Shown here piece by piece: positions 8,803 through 16,297 of a stretch of DNA of 60,826 bases. The stretch is from an uncultured Peptococcaceae bacterium (GTDB lineage: Bacteria; Bacillota; Limnochordia; Darwinibacteriales; Darwinibacteriaceae). The stretch is taken from assembly GCA_937988745.1 (NCBI GenBank), contig CALKAR010000315.1, positions 1-60,826 of the forward strand. Reading direction: 5' to 3'. Numbering within the stretch: the first letter of the stretch is position 1; every line of letters begins with the position of its first letter. The position numbers and the translations under genes were made by a program. A model generated the notes under the pieces. That model searched no databases and was not told the origin of the DNA. It worked only from the letters and a program-made list of their open reading frames with translations.

Positions 8803-8835
8803 CCTCCTCCCACAGATCTATTCTGCAGGAAGAGG
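8803..8835 (-). promoter_or_regulatory. Hairpin burying the ribosome site of the VanW gene
   Basis: In the 52-bp gap after glmR the minus-strand RNA can form a 14-bp stem (8835-8822 with 8816-8803) and a 5-nt loop. Three of the 14 pairs are G-U, which pair in minus-strand RNA only. The 3' arm contains the GGGAGGAGG ribosome site of the VanW gene. No U-run follows. This looks like a translation-limiting structure, though that function is inferred. Confidence 0.6.
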
Positions 8836-8847
8836 AATTAAACCAAC

Positions 8848-10116
8848 TTACTTATGTCTTTCCCAAATCCTAAGCAGCGCTTCAGCTAATCTGGTACTGT
8901 TGTGACGTACTAAATCAGCATGATCTATCAAGGAACCAGTGATAACTTCTAAACCCATGTTTTCCAGACGGTTGCGGTCCAGCTGTACCGGGTACGCTCC
9001 CTGCTCCGCGTATTTCTGGGCCTGCCATGATGAGATAGGAGTGTCATTTACCAGGACATGGTCAATGATTGGGCGAAAACCTGCGTGTTTGAGCAGAGCA
9101 TACACATGGTCAGATGCGGAAAAACCATCTGTTTCTCCCGGCTGAGTCATTACATTGCAGACATATACCTTAACGGCCTCTGCTTCTTCGAGAGCCTCTA
9201 CTATTGGATTTACCAGGAGATTGGGGATCACACTGGTGAAAAGTGAACCAGGGCCAAGGACAATCAAATCGGCAGCCCGAATAGCTTCCACTGCTTCTGG
9301 GACCGCGGTGACCTCAGAAGGTACCAAGGACACTCGGGAAATTTCTTTGCCGACCTGCGGGATTTCCGCTTCGCCCACCATTTCAGTACCATCGGTATAC
9401 TCAGCCTTCAGCTGAACGGTGGCCAACGTCGAAGGAAGCACTTTCCCCCGCACTGCCAATACTTTGCTGAATTCCTTGATGGACTCCTCGAAATCACCTG
9501 TGATATCGGCCATTGCCGCTAAGAATAGGTTGCCAAAACTGTGGCCCTTCAACCCCTCGCCCCAAGAAAAACGGTACTGGAAGAGTTTTTCCATCAATGG
9601 CTCCGTATCGGCCAAGGCGATTACAGTGTTGCGGATATCGCCTGGGGGTAAAATGCCGAGTTCTTCACGGATTTTTCCTGAACTGCCTCCGTTGTCTGCG
9701 ACTGTCACAATGGCAGTAATATTAGCAGAAAATTGCTTTAAGCCTCGCAGCATGGTGGAAAGGCCTGTTCCGCCGCCGATCACCACAATATGGGGGCCCT
9801 TTTCTAAGCTGCGCTGCTTGTAGAGCTCACTGGCTAAGTCGGAGCTGATTTGGGGCTTGATTGCTCGCACGACTGAATTAAGCCCAAAGCGGATGCCTGC
9901 GGTTACACATACTACCCCGAGCACCATCAGTAAAACACCATAAAAATAGGATCCGCCAAACCACTCCAGAATTCTCTGTTCAACCGAGGTCATCCACGGC
10001 AGATGAAAGAGTACTGTCAAACCAATGGCAATTCCAAAAATTCCTAATATAAGGAGCGCGAGCCATCGTTTGACTCGCATCCCTGGATAAAGCCACTTAA
10101 GTTTTTCCATAAACAT
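8848..10116 (-). CDS. glmR: GlmR/YvcK-family regulator with N-terminal membrane anchor
   Basis: GlmR (YvcK) binds UDP-GlcNAc and stimulates GlmS in Bacillus, coordinating carbon flow into the cell wall. The conserved domain starts near residue 108 with PHIVVIGGGTGLSTMLRGLK, followed by VADNGGSSGKIREELG and GDIRN, and later LGPGSLFTSVIPNLLV. Before it are two hydrophobic helices (about residues 16-38 and 59-78), so this copy is probably bound to the membrane, unlike the roughly 317-residue Bacillus protein. The ATG at 10116 has GGGAG 5 nt upstream. The nearby nagA and nagB suit a role in amino-sugar balance. Confidence 0.93.
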   Translation of the reverse strand: MFMEKLKWLYPGMRVKRWLALLILGIFGIAIGLTVLFHLPWMTSVEQRILEWFGGSYFYGVLLMVLGVVCVTAGIRFGLNSVVRAIKPQISSDLASELYKQRSLEKGPHIVVIGGGTGLSTMLRGLKQFSANITAIVTVADNGGSSGKIREELGILPPGDIRNTVIALADTEPLMEKLFQYRFSWGEGLKGHSFGNLFLAAMADITGDFEESIKEFSKVLAVRGKVLPSTLATVQLKAEYTDGTEMVGEAEIPQVGKEISRVSLVPSEVTAVPEAVEAIRAADLIVLGPGSLFTSVIPNLLVNPIVEALEEAEAVKVYVCNVMTQPGETDGFSASDHVYALLKHAGFRPIIDHVLVNDTPISSWQAQKYAEQGAYPVQLDRNRLENMGLEVITGSLIDHADLVRHNSTRLAEALLRIWERHK

Positions 10117-10131
10117 CAACGCTCCCAAGAA

Positions 10132-10875
10132 TCAGGTCACTGCCCGTGCATTGATAATCTGGTCCGGCTCCAAGCCTGCAGCACGGGCCAGTTCGATCCC
10201 GCGGGAAAAGTCCCCCACCCGCTCAGGTGAATGGGCATCGCTCCCAATCACAAATTTCACGCCTTCGTCTGCCGCAATTCGAATATACTCCACTGTAATG
10301 TGATCGTGACTGCAGTTGATCTCCATTGCAGTCCCCCGCTCGCGGCATGCTCGGGCTACAGCTCGAGTATCGATGTTAAAGCGATGCCCTGGATGGGTAA
10401 CGATATGAATGCGATTCTTGTATACCGCATTGATCACCGCATCTGTATTGTAAATACGGGACCTCTTTGACCATGGATCCCACAGTTTACCCAAGTAATG
10501 CCAACCGTAGATGCGCCTAAACTGCCGAGCATCGGCTAGGCGCACCATGGCATGTAAGCCTGCTTGTACGATATCAACCAAGTGAGCTTCTTCAGGTGGT
10601 AAGTCAAGATCACCCTCGGTACTGATAATGTTCGCTTCGATGCCGACTAAGCCCTTAACTTGCGGAAACTCGGCACAGGCAGCCTCCAAATCAGAGCGGA
10701 TCTGTTTGAGCGTATCGAGGCTCTTGATTCCATAGCCGAAAAGATGATTAGGACCGTGATCGCTTATGGCAACTTCTTCCAAACCGCGCTCTGCGGCAGC
10801 GGCCACATTGTCTCGGACGCTGCCCCGGCCGTGACTGTAGCGTGTATGAGTGTGATAATCGGCGAAGCAGTACAT
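10132..10875 (-). CDS. PHP-domain metal-dependent phosphoesterase
   Basis: A 247-residue PHP-family hydrolase. Metal ligands are visible in DYHTHTRYSHGRG near the N-terminus, ISDHGPNH, GIEANI, the HPGHRFNID region, and the C-terminal FVIGSDAHSPERVG. Such stand-alone PHP proteins include YcdX-like phosphatases and histidinol-phosphatase relatives; the substrate cannot be told from sequence. The ATG at 10875 starts the conserved domain and lies 1 bp after the nagB stop; longer in-frame forms add only Arg/Cys-rich non-homologous sequence. It lies between nagB and glmR, so a sugar-phosphate or amino-sugar substrate is possible but unproven. Confidence 0.88.
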   Translation of the reverse strand: MYCFADYHTHTRYSHGRGSVRDNVAAAAERGLEEVAISDHGPNHLFGYGIKSLDTLKQIRSDLEAACAEFPQVKGLVGIEANIISTEGDLDLPPEEAHLVDIVQAGLHAMVRLADARQFRRIYGWHYLGKLWDPWSKRSRIYNTDAVINAVYKNRIHIVTHPGHRFNIDTRAVARACRERGTAMEINCSHDHITVEYIRIAADEGVKFVIGSDAHSPERVGDFSRGIELARAAGLEPDQIINARAVT

Positions 10876-10876
10876 A

Positions 10877-11599
10877 TTAAAGCAGCCTACCTGCCGCCTC
10901 ATCGATAATAAACTGCACATTCGGATGCAGCTGCAGCACCGAAGCAGGCAGATCTGGTGTAATGGGCCCCTTGACAGCCTGGGCAATTGCCTCGGCCTTG
11001 CTCTCACCGCTGGCTAAGAGAATAATGCGGCGAGCTTTCATAATAGATTTGATGCCCATAGAAATGGCATGTGTAGGCACCTCATCAATGGAATCGAAAA
11101 ATCGAGCGTTGGCTTCCCGCGTACTGGAGGTCAGCTCCACCACATGCGTTGTAGTGTTGAACGGAGTGCCTGGTTCGTTAAAGCCGATGTGACCGTTGGT
11201 TCCAATACCGAGTACCTGCAGGTCGATCCCGCCAGCCGCTTTCAAGCGCTCTTCATAGGCCTGGCTCTCAGCTTCTGGATCTTCTGCTGCACCATTGGGG
11301 ATAAAGATGTTTTCTGGGTTAATGTTGACCAAACCAAAGAGCTGCTCTTCCATAAAATAGCGATAGCTGGCTGGATGATCACCGGCTAGACCAATATACT
11401 CATCGAGATTGAAACTAGTGACCTGTGAGAAGTCTAGCCCAGCTTTGTGATACTCTACCAGCTTCTCGTACATACCAATGGGCGTACTACCTGTGGCCAA
11501 GCCCAATACGGTCTTAGGCTGCTTTTCTAGATGTTCCTTAAAGATATCAGCTGCCACTTTGCTCATTTCATCATAGTTCTTCGTTACAATGATCTCCAT
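10877..11599 (-). CDS. nagB: Glucosamine-6-phosphate deaminase
   Basis: Converts glucosamine 6-phosphate to fructose 6-phosphate and ammonia, feeding amino sugars into glycolysis. The 240 residues have the family signatures LGLATGSTPIGMYEKL, FNLDEYIGL and GIGTNGHIGFNEPGTPF, with catalytic Asp and His in these blocks. The length is that of the short B. subtilis-type enzyme without the longer C-terminus of the allosteric E. coli enzyme. Its ATG overlaps the nagA stop by one base (TAATG), so translation is coupled. Confidence 0.97.
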   Translation of the reverse strand: MEIIVTKNYDEMSKVAADIFKEHLEKQPKTVLGLATGSTPIGMYEKLVEYHKAGLDFSQVTSFNLDEYIGLAGDHPASYRYFMEEQLFGLVNINPENIFIPNGAAEDPEAESQAYEERLKAAGGIDLQVLGIGTNGHIGFNEPGTPFNTTTHVVELTSSTREANARFFDSIDEVPTHAISMGIKSIMKARRIILLASGESKAEAIAQAVKGPITPDLPASVLQLHPNVQFIIDEAAGRLL

Positions 11600-12789
11600 T
11601 ATTGTCCACCTCCGTCTTCTAAGCCATCATAGGCTACAACACCATCAACAATGGTCATCTTCACATCTAGATCTGGGGTTAAGACGATAATATCTGCGTC
11701 ATATCCTTCCCGAATCCAGCCTTTGTCAGTAAGACCGATCGATTCGGCTGGGTTTTTGCTGGCCATCTGGAAAGCATCTGTGATGGAAATACCCAAGACC
11801 TCGATCATATTTCTTACTGCTTGGATAAGAGTCAAAGTGCTGCCGGCCAAGTTGCCTTCAGCTAGACGAGCAGCACCGTCTTTGACAAAGATACGCTGGT
11901 CACCCAAGACATATTCGCCATCTTCTAGGCCGGTAGCTTGAACTGCGTCCGTAATGAGAATAATGCGCTCAAGCGGTTTGCTTGCTAACGCTACCTTCAG
12001 GGCGCCTGGATGAATATGGACTAGGTCAGCAATCAGCTGGACGTACGCATTAGGTTCGGCCAGGAGAGCTCCTACTACACCCGGTTCTCTGTGATGAAGG
12101 CCCCGCATGCCATTATACAGATGGGTACCATGGTTAGCGCCTCGCTTGATACCCTCAGTTGCCTCTTCATAGGTGGCATCTGAATGGCCAATCGCAACTG
12201 CAACACATTTTTCTACCAGCCAATCGATGGCTTCTAATGCACCAGGTACCTCAGGAGCAAGTGTGACAAGGCGCATTCTATCGCCGAGCAGTCCCCAGAG
12301 TTCTTCTAATTCATTGAGATCTGCGGGACGAATTTCAGGTCCGTACTGAGCACCCTTGTATTTTTCATTAATATAAGGACCTTCGAGGTGCAGGCCGAGC
12401 ACTGCCGCTTCATCATCATTCCGCACGTAAGATGCAGTCAATTCTGCCACTCGCCGGGTTTTTTCCCGTGAAGCAGTTACTGTTGTCGGCAGATACCCGA
12501 CGGTACCATGGCGGGCTAAGAAGCGGCCCATCGTGCGCAGAACCTCTTCAGATCCATCCATGAAATCTACGCCGTCTGAACCATGGATGTGAATGTCTAT
12601 TAAGCCGGGGGCAATATAACCACCCTGGGCATCGATTATTCGAAACACACTGCGGTCAGCTGCTCTAAGGAGCAATCGGCTGTCTCGTTCGTCACCAACA
12701 AAAAGAATCTTATTACCGATGACGACTACGGAACCATTGTGAATCAGGCGATCGCCGATGACCGTTCCATTGGTTATAATTAGGTTCAT
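11599..12789 (-). CDS. nagA: N-acetylglucosamine-6-phosphate deacetylase
   Basis: Amidohydrolase that removes acetate from GlcNAc-6-P to give the NagB substrate. Over 396 residues it shows the metal-site motif GLIDIHIHG, the HLEGPYIN block, the histidines in AIGHSDATYEEA and THLYNGMRGLHHREPG, and the catalytic Asp in ILITDAVQATG. The start is the ATG with GGAGGGTG 5 nt upstream; a second ATG 15 bases earlier overlaps this site. It is the first gene of the minus-strand amino-sugar array and is divergent from the amino-acid transporter. I could not define its promoter with confidence. Confidence 0.97.
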   Translation of the reverse strand: MNLIITNGTVIGDRLIHNGSVVVIGNKILFVGDERDSRLLLRAADRSVFRIIDAQGGYIAPGLIDIHIHGSDGVDFMDGSEEVLRTMGRFLARHGTVGYLPTTVTASREKTRRVAELTASYVRNDDEAAVLGLHLEGPYINEKYKGAQYGPEIRPADLNELEELWGLLGDRMRLVTLAPEVPGALEAIDWLVEKCVAVAIGHSDATYEEATEGIKRGANHGTHLYNGMRGLHHREPGVVGALLAEPNAYVQLIADLVHIHPGALKVALASKPLERIILITDAVQATGLEDGEYVLGDQRIFVKDGAARLAEGNLAGSTLTLIQAVRNMIEVLGISITDAFQMASKNPAESIGLTDKGWIREGYDADIIVLTPDLDVKMTIVDGVVAYDGLEDGGGQ

Positions 12790-12869
12790 TTCATCACCCT
12801 CCATACTAGGGAATTCTAGGTAATACAGGGGTCTCCTTCTTCACACATGGGAATAAATATAAAAAGGTA

Positions 12870-12898
12870 TTGCATATTCTTGCATGCAGGTGTATAAT
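12870..12898 (+). promoter_or_regulatory. Sigma-A-type promoter of the amino-acid ABC operon
   Basis: TTGCAT (12870-12875) and TATAAT (12893-12898) are separated by exactly 17 bp, with a TG at 12891-12892 just before the -10 box. It lies about 40 bp upstream of the binding-protein start in the divergent nagA gap. A second TTGCAT begins at 12880, 10 bp after the first and within the spacer, which could be a regulator half-site. Confidence 0.8.
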
Positions 12899-12939
12899 GA
12901 TTCCCAGAAAACATTCTCACATTGAGGAAGGTGTCTTTC

Positions 12940-13683
12940 ATGAAGAAAATGACTGCACTGCTCATTACCTGCTTGATTGTATTCTCCATTACAGGCGCGG
13001 TTTTGGCTCAAGAAGTTCTGAAAGTAGCTACCGAAGCTGGGTTTATGCCCTTTGAATATGTGGCAGAAGATGGTCAGCTGATGGGATTTGACATTGACAT
13101 CATCAAAGCCATCGGCGAGAAGATGAATATGGAAGTCCAGATAGACAACATCAGCTGGGATGGGTTAATTCCCGCACTGCAGAACAAAGTGTATGATGCG
13201 ATTATCGCTGGAATCACCATTACACCAGAACGGGCTGAGTCGGTTGCATTCTCAGAACCCTATTTCGAATCGGTACTCACAATTGTAGTAAACCAGAACA
13301 ATAAAGATATCACCAGCCTCGACTCGTTGAAGGGCAAGATTGCTGCAGTACAGATCAGCACCACTGGCGATTTCGCTGCTGAAGAAATCGAGGGACTTGG
13401 CAGCCTACTGCGTTACAATACTGTGCCTGAGGCGATGCAGAACGTCATAATGGGCACTGCCCATGCCATGGTGGTAGACCTGCCCGTCGCAGAAGCCTAC
13501 CTAGCAGCAAACACTCATGCTCCCCTTAAGCATGTTGGCCCAGTTGCCGATAACGAATTCTATGGAATTGCTGTTCATAAAGAAAACGAGGAGCTGTTAG
13601 CGAAAATTAATCTAGCACTTGCAGAAATGAAAGCTGACGGCACCTATGATGCAATCTACAACGAATGGTTTGGTGCAAACTAA
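12940..13683 (+). CDS. Polar amino-acid ABC transporter, substrate-binding protein
   Basis: Extracytoplasmic solute-binding protein family 3. The 247 residues start with a signal peptide (KKMTALLITCLIVFSITGAVLA). No lipobox Cys follows, so it may be secreted or held by an uncleaved signal. The mature part has the family pattern LKVATEAGFMPFEYV, MGFDIDIIKAIGEKM, WDGLIPALQNKVYDAIIAG, and the C-terminal DGTYDAIYNEWFG. Glutamine/arginine-type substrates are usual but cannot be fixed here. ATG at 12940 has GAGGAAGG upstream. First gene of a three-gene importer operon. Confidence 0.93.
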   Translation: MKKMTALLITCLIVFSITGAVLAQEVLKVATEAGFMPFEYVAEDGQLMGFDIDIIKAIGEKMNMEVQIDNISWDGLIPALQNKVYDAIIAGITITPERAESVAFSEPYFESVLTIVVNQNNKDITSLDSLKGKIAAVQISTTGDFAAEEIEGLGSLLRYNTVPEAMQNVIMGTAHAMVVDLPVAEAYLAANTHAPLKHVGPVADNEFYGIAVHKENEELLAKINLALAEMKADGTYDAIYNEWFGAN

Positions 13684-13701
13684 CAAGGAACAGTTCAAAA
13701 A

Positions 13702-13731
13702 TGGTGCAGCATCGATGGCGGTGCTGCACCA
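13702..13731 (+). promoter_or_regulatory. Hairpin between binding-protein and permease genes
   Basis: A perfect 10-bp inverted repeat (13702-13711 with 13722-13731) with a 10-nt loop lies 18 bp after the binding-protein stop codon. No U-tract follows. Hairpins at this position in ABC operons commonly protect the upstream mRNA and so raise binding protein over permease; that role is inferred. Confidence 0.7.
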
Positions 13732-13755
13732 AACTTGTGTTGAGGAGGAACTCCA

Positions 13756-14412
13756 ATGAGTTTTCGCTGGGACCTGGTTTGGTCGTCTATGCCTATGCTT
13801 CTGGAGGGAGCACGGCTCACCGTACAGCTCACGGCGATTGCCGTCTTTTTTGGTGTGATCATCGGCACCGTTGCCGGGATTGCACGCCTTTCTAAAGGGC
13901 CGCAAAGATACATCGCTGCGGTCTATATTGATTTTATCAGAGGAACACCCCTCTTAGTACAGACGTTTATTGTCTTCTACGGCCTGCCGGGAATCATCGG
14001 ACAGCCGATTCCCGCTTACACTGCAGCCGTATTGGCATTGAGCATCAACAGCGGCGCCTATGTGGCCGAGATTGTGCGCGCCGGAATTCAAGCTATTGAC
14101 AAAGGCCAGACAGAAGCGGCACTATCTCTCGGAATGACTTCTGCGCAGACCATGCGTTATATCATTCTGCCGCAGGCCTTTCGCCAGATTCTTCCTCCGC
14201 TGGGCAATGAATTCATTGCTCTTTTGAAGGACTCATCACTTGTATCTGTGATTGCTCTAGAAGAACTGGTACGGAAAGGTCAGATTATCATCGGGCGCAC
14301 ATTCCGCCCCTTTGAAGTATGGCTTGCGGTAGCGCTGATCTATCTGGTCATGACATTTAGCGTATCCCGTATCGTAGATTTCCTGGAGAAAAGGGTGAAA
14401 AACGGTGTCTAA
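13756..14412 (+). CDS. Polar amino-acid ABC transporter, permease
   Basis: HisM/GlnP-type membrane subunit of 218 residues with about five hydrophobic helices. The EAA loop that contacts the ATPase is visible as EAALSLGMTSAQTMRYIILP followed by QAFRQILPPLGNEF. The upstream DFIRGTPLLVQ motif is also typical. ATG preceded by GAGGAGG. Its last 8 bases overlap the ATPase gene. Together with its neighbours it forms a complete one-permease importer, probably acting as a homodimer. Confidence 0.94.
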   Translation: MSFRWDLVWSSMPMLLEGARLTVQLTAIAVFFGVIIGTVAGIARLSKGPQRYIAAVYIDFIRGTPLLVQTFIVFYGLPGIIGQPIPAYTAAVLALSINSGAYVAEIVRAGIQAIDKGQTEAALSLGMTSAQTMRYIILPQAFRQILPPLGNEFIALLKDSSLVSVIALEELVRKGQIIIGRTFRPFEVWLAVALIYLVMTFSVSRIVDFLEKRVKNGV

Positions 14413-15139
14413 GCAGCCCATGATTGAAGTTCGCAGCCTGTACAAGCGCTTTGGCAGCCTAGAAGTGTTGAAGGGTGTATCACTTACTGTAGAGCGCGGC
14501 GAAGTGGTCGTTGTAATTGGCCCATCGGGCAGTGGAAAGAGCACTCTGCTGCGCTGCCTCAACTACTTAGAGACTCCCGACAGCGGCCAGATCTTCTTAG
14601 ATGGAGTCGAAGTTGATCCCAAGCGCAACCTGCGCCAAGTACGTCAGGAAATGGGAATGGTCTTTCAAAGTTTCAACTTGTTCCCTCATATGAAGGTGCT
14701 TGACAACATCACCCTAGCTCCTCAAAAAGTGCGGGGTACTGACAAGGAAGCTGCGGAACAGCTTGCCCTAGAACTTCTCGATAAGGTAGGCCTCGGCGAC
14801 AAAGCCCACGCATACCCCGGAGAACTCTCTGGCGGCCAAAGGCAGAGAGTTGCCATCGCCCGTGCGCTCGCCATGCAGCCGCAGGTCATGCTCTTTGATG
14901 AGCCTACTTCAGCCCTAGACCCAGAGATGATCGGCGAAGTGCTGGAAGTAATGAAACACCTGGCTCTAGAAGGACGCACTATGATTGTTGTAACGCATGA
15001 GATGGGCTTCGCCCGCGAAGTGGGAGATCGGGTCGTGTTTATGGATGATGGCCACATAATTGAACAAGGCCCGCCTAGGGAGGTCTTTTCCAACCCTAAG
15101 CAGGCCCGCACGCAGGAGTTCCTCAGCAAAATCTTATAA
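14405..15139 (+). CDS. Polar amino-acid ABC transporter, ATP-binding protein
   Basis: GlnQ-type ATPase of 244 residues. All motifs are intact: Walker A GPSGSGKST, Q-loop VFQSFNLFPHM, signature LSGGQRQR, Walker B VMLFDEPTSALDPE and the switch His in VVTHEMGFAREV. The GTG start overlaps the permease stop region, with AAAAGGGTG upstream. It converges on the dnaI-like gene with a 2-bp gap and no terminator hairpin between them. Confidence 0.96.
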   Translation: MSKQPMIEVRSLYKRFGSLEVLKGVSLTVERGEVVVVIGPSGSGKSTLLRCLNYLETPDSGQIFLDGVEVDPKRNLRQVRQEMGMVFQSFNLFPHMKVLDNITLAPQKVRGTDKEAAEQLALELLDKVGLGDKAHAYPGELSGGQRQRVAIARALAMQPQVMLFDEPTSALDPEMIGEVLEVMKHLALEGRTMIVVTHEMGFAREVGDRVVFMDDGHIIEQGPPREVFSNPKQARTQEFLSKIL

Positions 15140-15141
15140 TA

Positions 15142-15972
15142 TCAGTAGCCGTAGCGCTGCAGACGGTAATCTGGCCCGTGAAGAAGCAGGGCTACGTTGT
15201 GACCTAATATGCGGGATGTAAGCCGCATACCAAGTCGTTTTTCCAGATCTTCAGCCTCGTAGTTAGTAGTGTAAACCGTGGGTTTGCAGTTTGTCAGCCG
15301 GCCATCTACGATAATAAGGAGTCTTTCTGTAGTCCACGCCGATTCGCGCTCGCTGCCGAGATCGTCGAGAATCAGTAAGTCTGCATGGATGAGAGGCTCC
15401 AGTTCAATTATGCCTTTGCGCATCTTCTCCAATAGAGTTGGCACGTAGGCAAACTGCACCCGGTATTTATTCTTGAGACTGTTGGCAATGGCACAGGCAA
15501 GATGCGTCTTGCCTGTCCCCGATTTCCCCATTAAGACCAAACCCTGGCCACTCTTAATCTGATCGAATTTCTCCACAAAGGAAGTACAGATCTTGTAGGT
15601 TTCTTGGTTGAAGCTGAATACCTTGAAGTTCTCAAAAGAATGATTCCGGAGCCCCAAAGGAAGCGGGTCTTCTGTCTGTACCCGCAGAAGCTCGGTCCTT
15701 GCTCTGCGCTGCGCTTCTCGTTCCTGCTTAATGCAGCGGCAGTCTTCCCAATACCACTGCCCCTTTCCAAAAGACTCAGGTACAGGGAACAAATGAAAGC
15801 GGTAAATCCTTCTCCGAGGAGAACCACATTGGGAACACTTCTCCACACGCTTGAAGAAACGGCGGATGCCCCGCTTTCTAATCAAGGAATGGGAAGAGCT
15901 CTTTGTTTGGCTTTGGAGGGGCTTTATAGGTGAAATCTCTGCGGGTAAACTTCCGCTTGCCAGCTTGTACAT
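15142..15972 (-). CDS. dnaI: DnaI/DnaC-like AAA+ replicative helicase loader
   Basis: Loads the replicative helicase onto DNA at origins or restarting forks. The 276 residues have a zinc-type N-terminal region (CSQCG then CRC), then an AAA+ domain with Walker A GKSGTGKTHLA, Walker B LLILDDLG and sensor YTTNYEAEDL. I start at the ATG placed 6 nt after GGAGGG. This makes the gene overlap its upstream neighbour by 95 bp, which is long, so a later internal start is possible. It follows a DnaD-domain gene, a pairing usual for primosomal proteins in Firmicutes. Confidence 0.85.
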   Translation of the reverse strand: MYKLASGSLPAEISPIKPLQSQTKSSSHSLIRKRGIRRFFKRVEKCSQCGSPRRRIYRFHLFPVPESFGKGQWYWEDCRCIKQEREAQRRARTELLRVQTEDPLPLGLRNHSFENFKVFSFNQETYKICTSFVEKFDQIKSGQGLVLMGKSGTGKTHLACAIANSLKNKYRVQFAYVPTLLEKMRKGIIELEPLIHADLLILDDLGSERESAWTTERLLIIVDGRLTNCKPTVYTTNYEAEDLEKRLGMRLTSRILGHNVALLLHGPDYRLQRYGY

Positions 15973-16297
15973 CTTCATCCCTCCGTGTTCCTTCTGCCTG
16001 CTTGTCCGCATTGACTGCCTTCCAGTATTCTAGGAATGCATCATCAGTCGTTATTCCATGATTAAGCCAGTCTTCTATTATCCGGTAGATATAATTAAAT
16101 GAGATATGCTTATTCTTACCCCGCAGGCGGTTTAAGCGCTGTTCCTGCTTGGCACGCAAAATCGCACAGCCAATTACAAATGGCGACATGCCCTCGTCAT
16201 GCGCGACACAAAGCTTCTCCTTCTGCGCGCTAGATAAGAGAGCCACCTTCCGCTCATACAAACGGAAGACATCCTCCATGGTAACTTCATCAGGCAT
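15878..16297 (-). CDS. Short DnaD-domain protein (primosome component)
   Basis: A 139-residue protein whose residues 5-90 look like the C-terminal DnaB/DnaD helical domain (YERKVALLSSAQKEKL, then IIEDWLNHGITT with the conserved aromatic/Trp pattern). It ends in a basic tail (RRDFTYKAPPKPNKELF). B. subtilis DnaD and DnaB are longer and carry an N-terminal winged helix, which is missing here. The ATG has GGAGGTGG upstream and overlaps the preceding gene by 8 bp. Being next to the helicase-loader gene supports a role in primosome assembly. Confidence 0.8.
   Translation of the reverse strand: MPDEVTMEDVFRLYERKVALLSSAQKEKLCVAHDEGMSPFVIGCAILRAKQEQRLNRLRGKNKHISFNYIYRIIEDWLNHGITTDDAFLEYWKAVNADKQAEGTRRDEDVQAGKRKFTRRDFTYKAPPKPNKELFPFLD

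Noticed and set aside
10876..11007. Arg/Cys-rich N-terminal extension of the PHP protein
   Set aside because: It overlaps nagB in another frame and is not like other PHP proteins.
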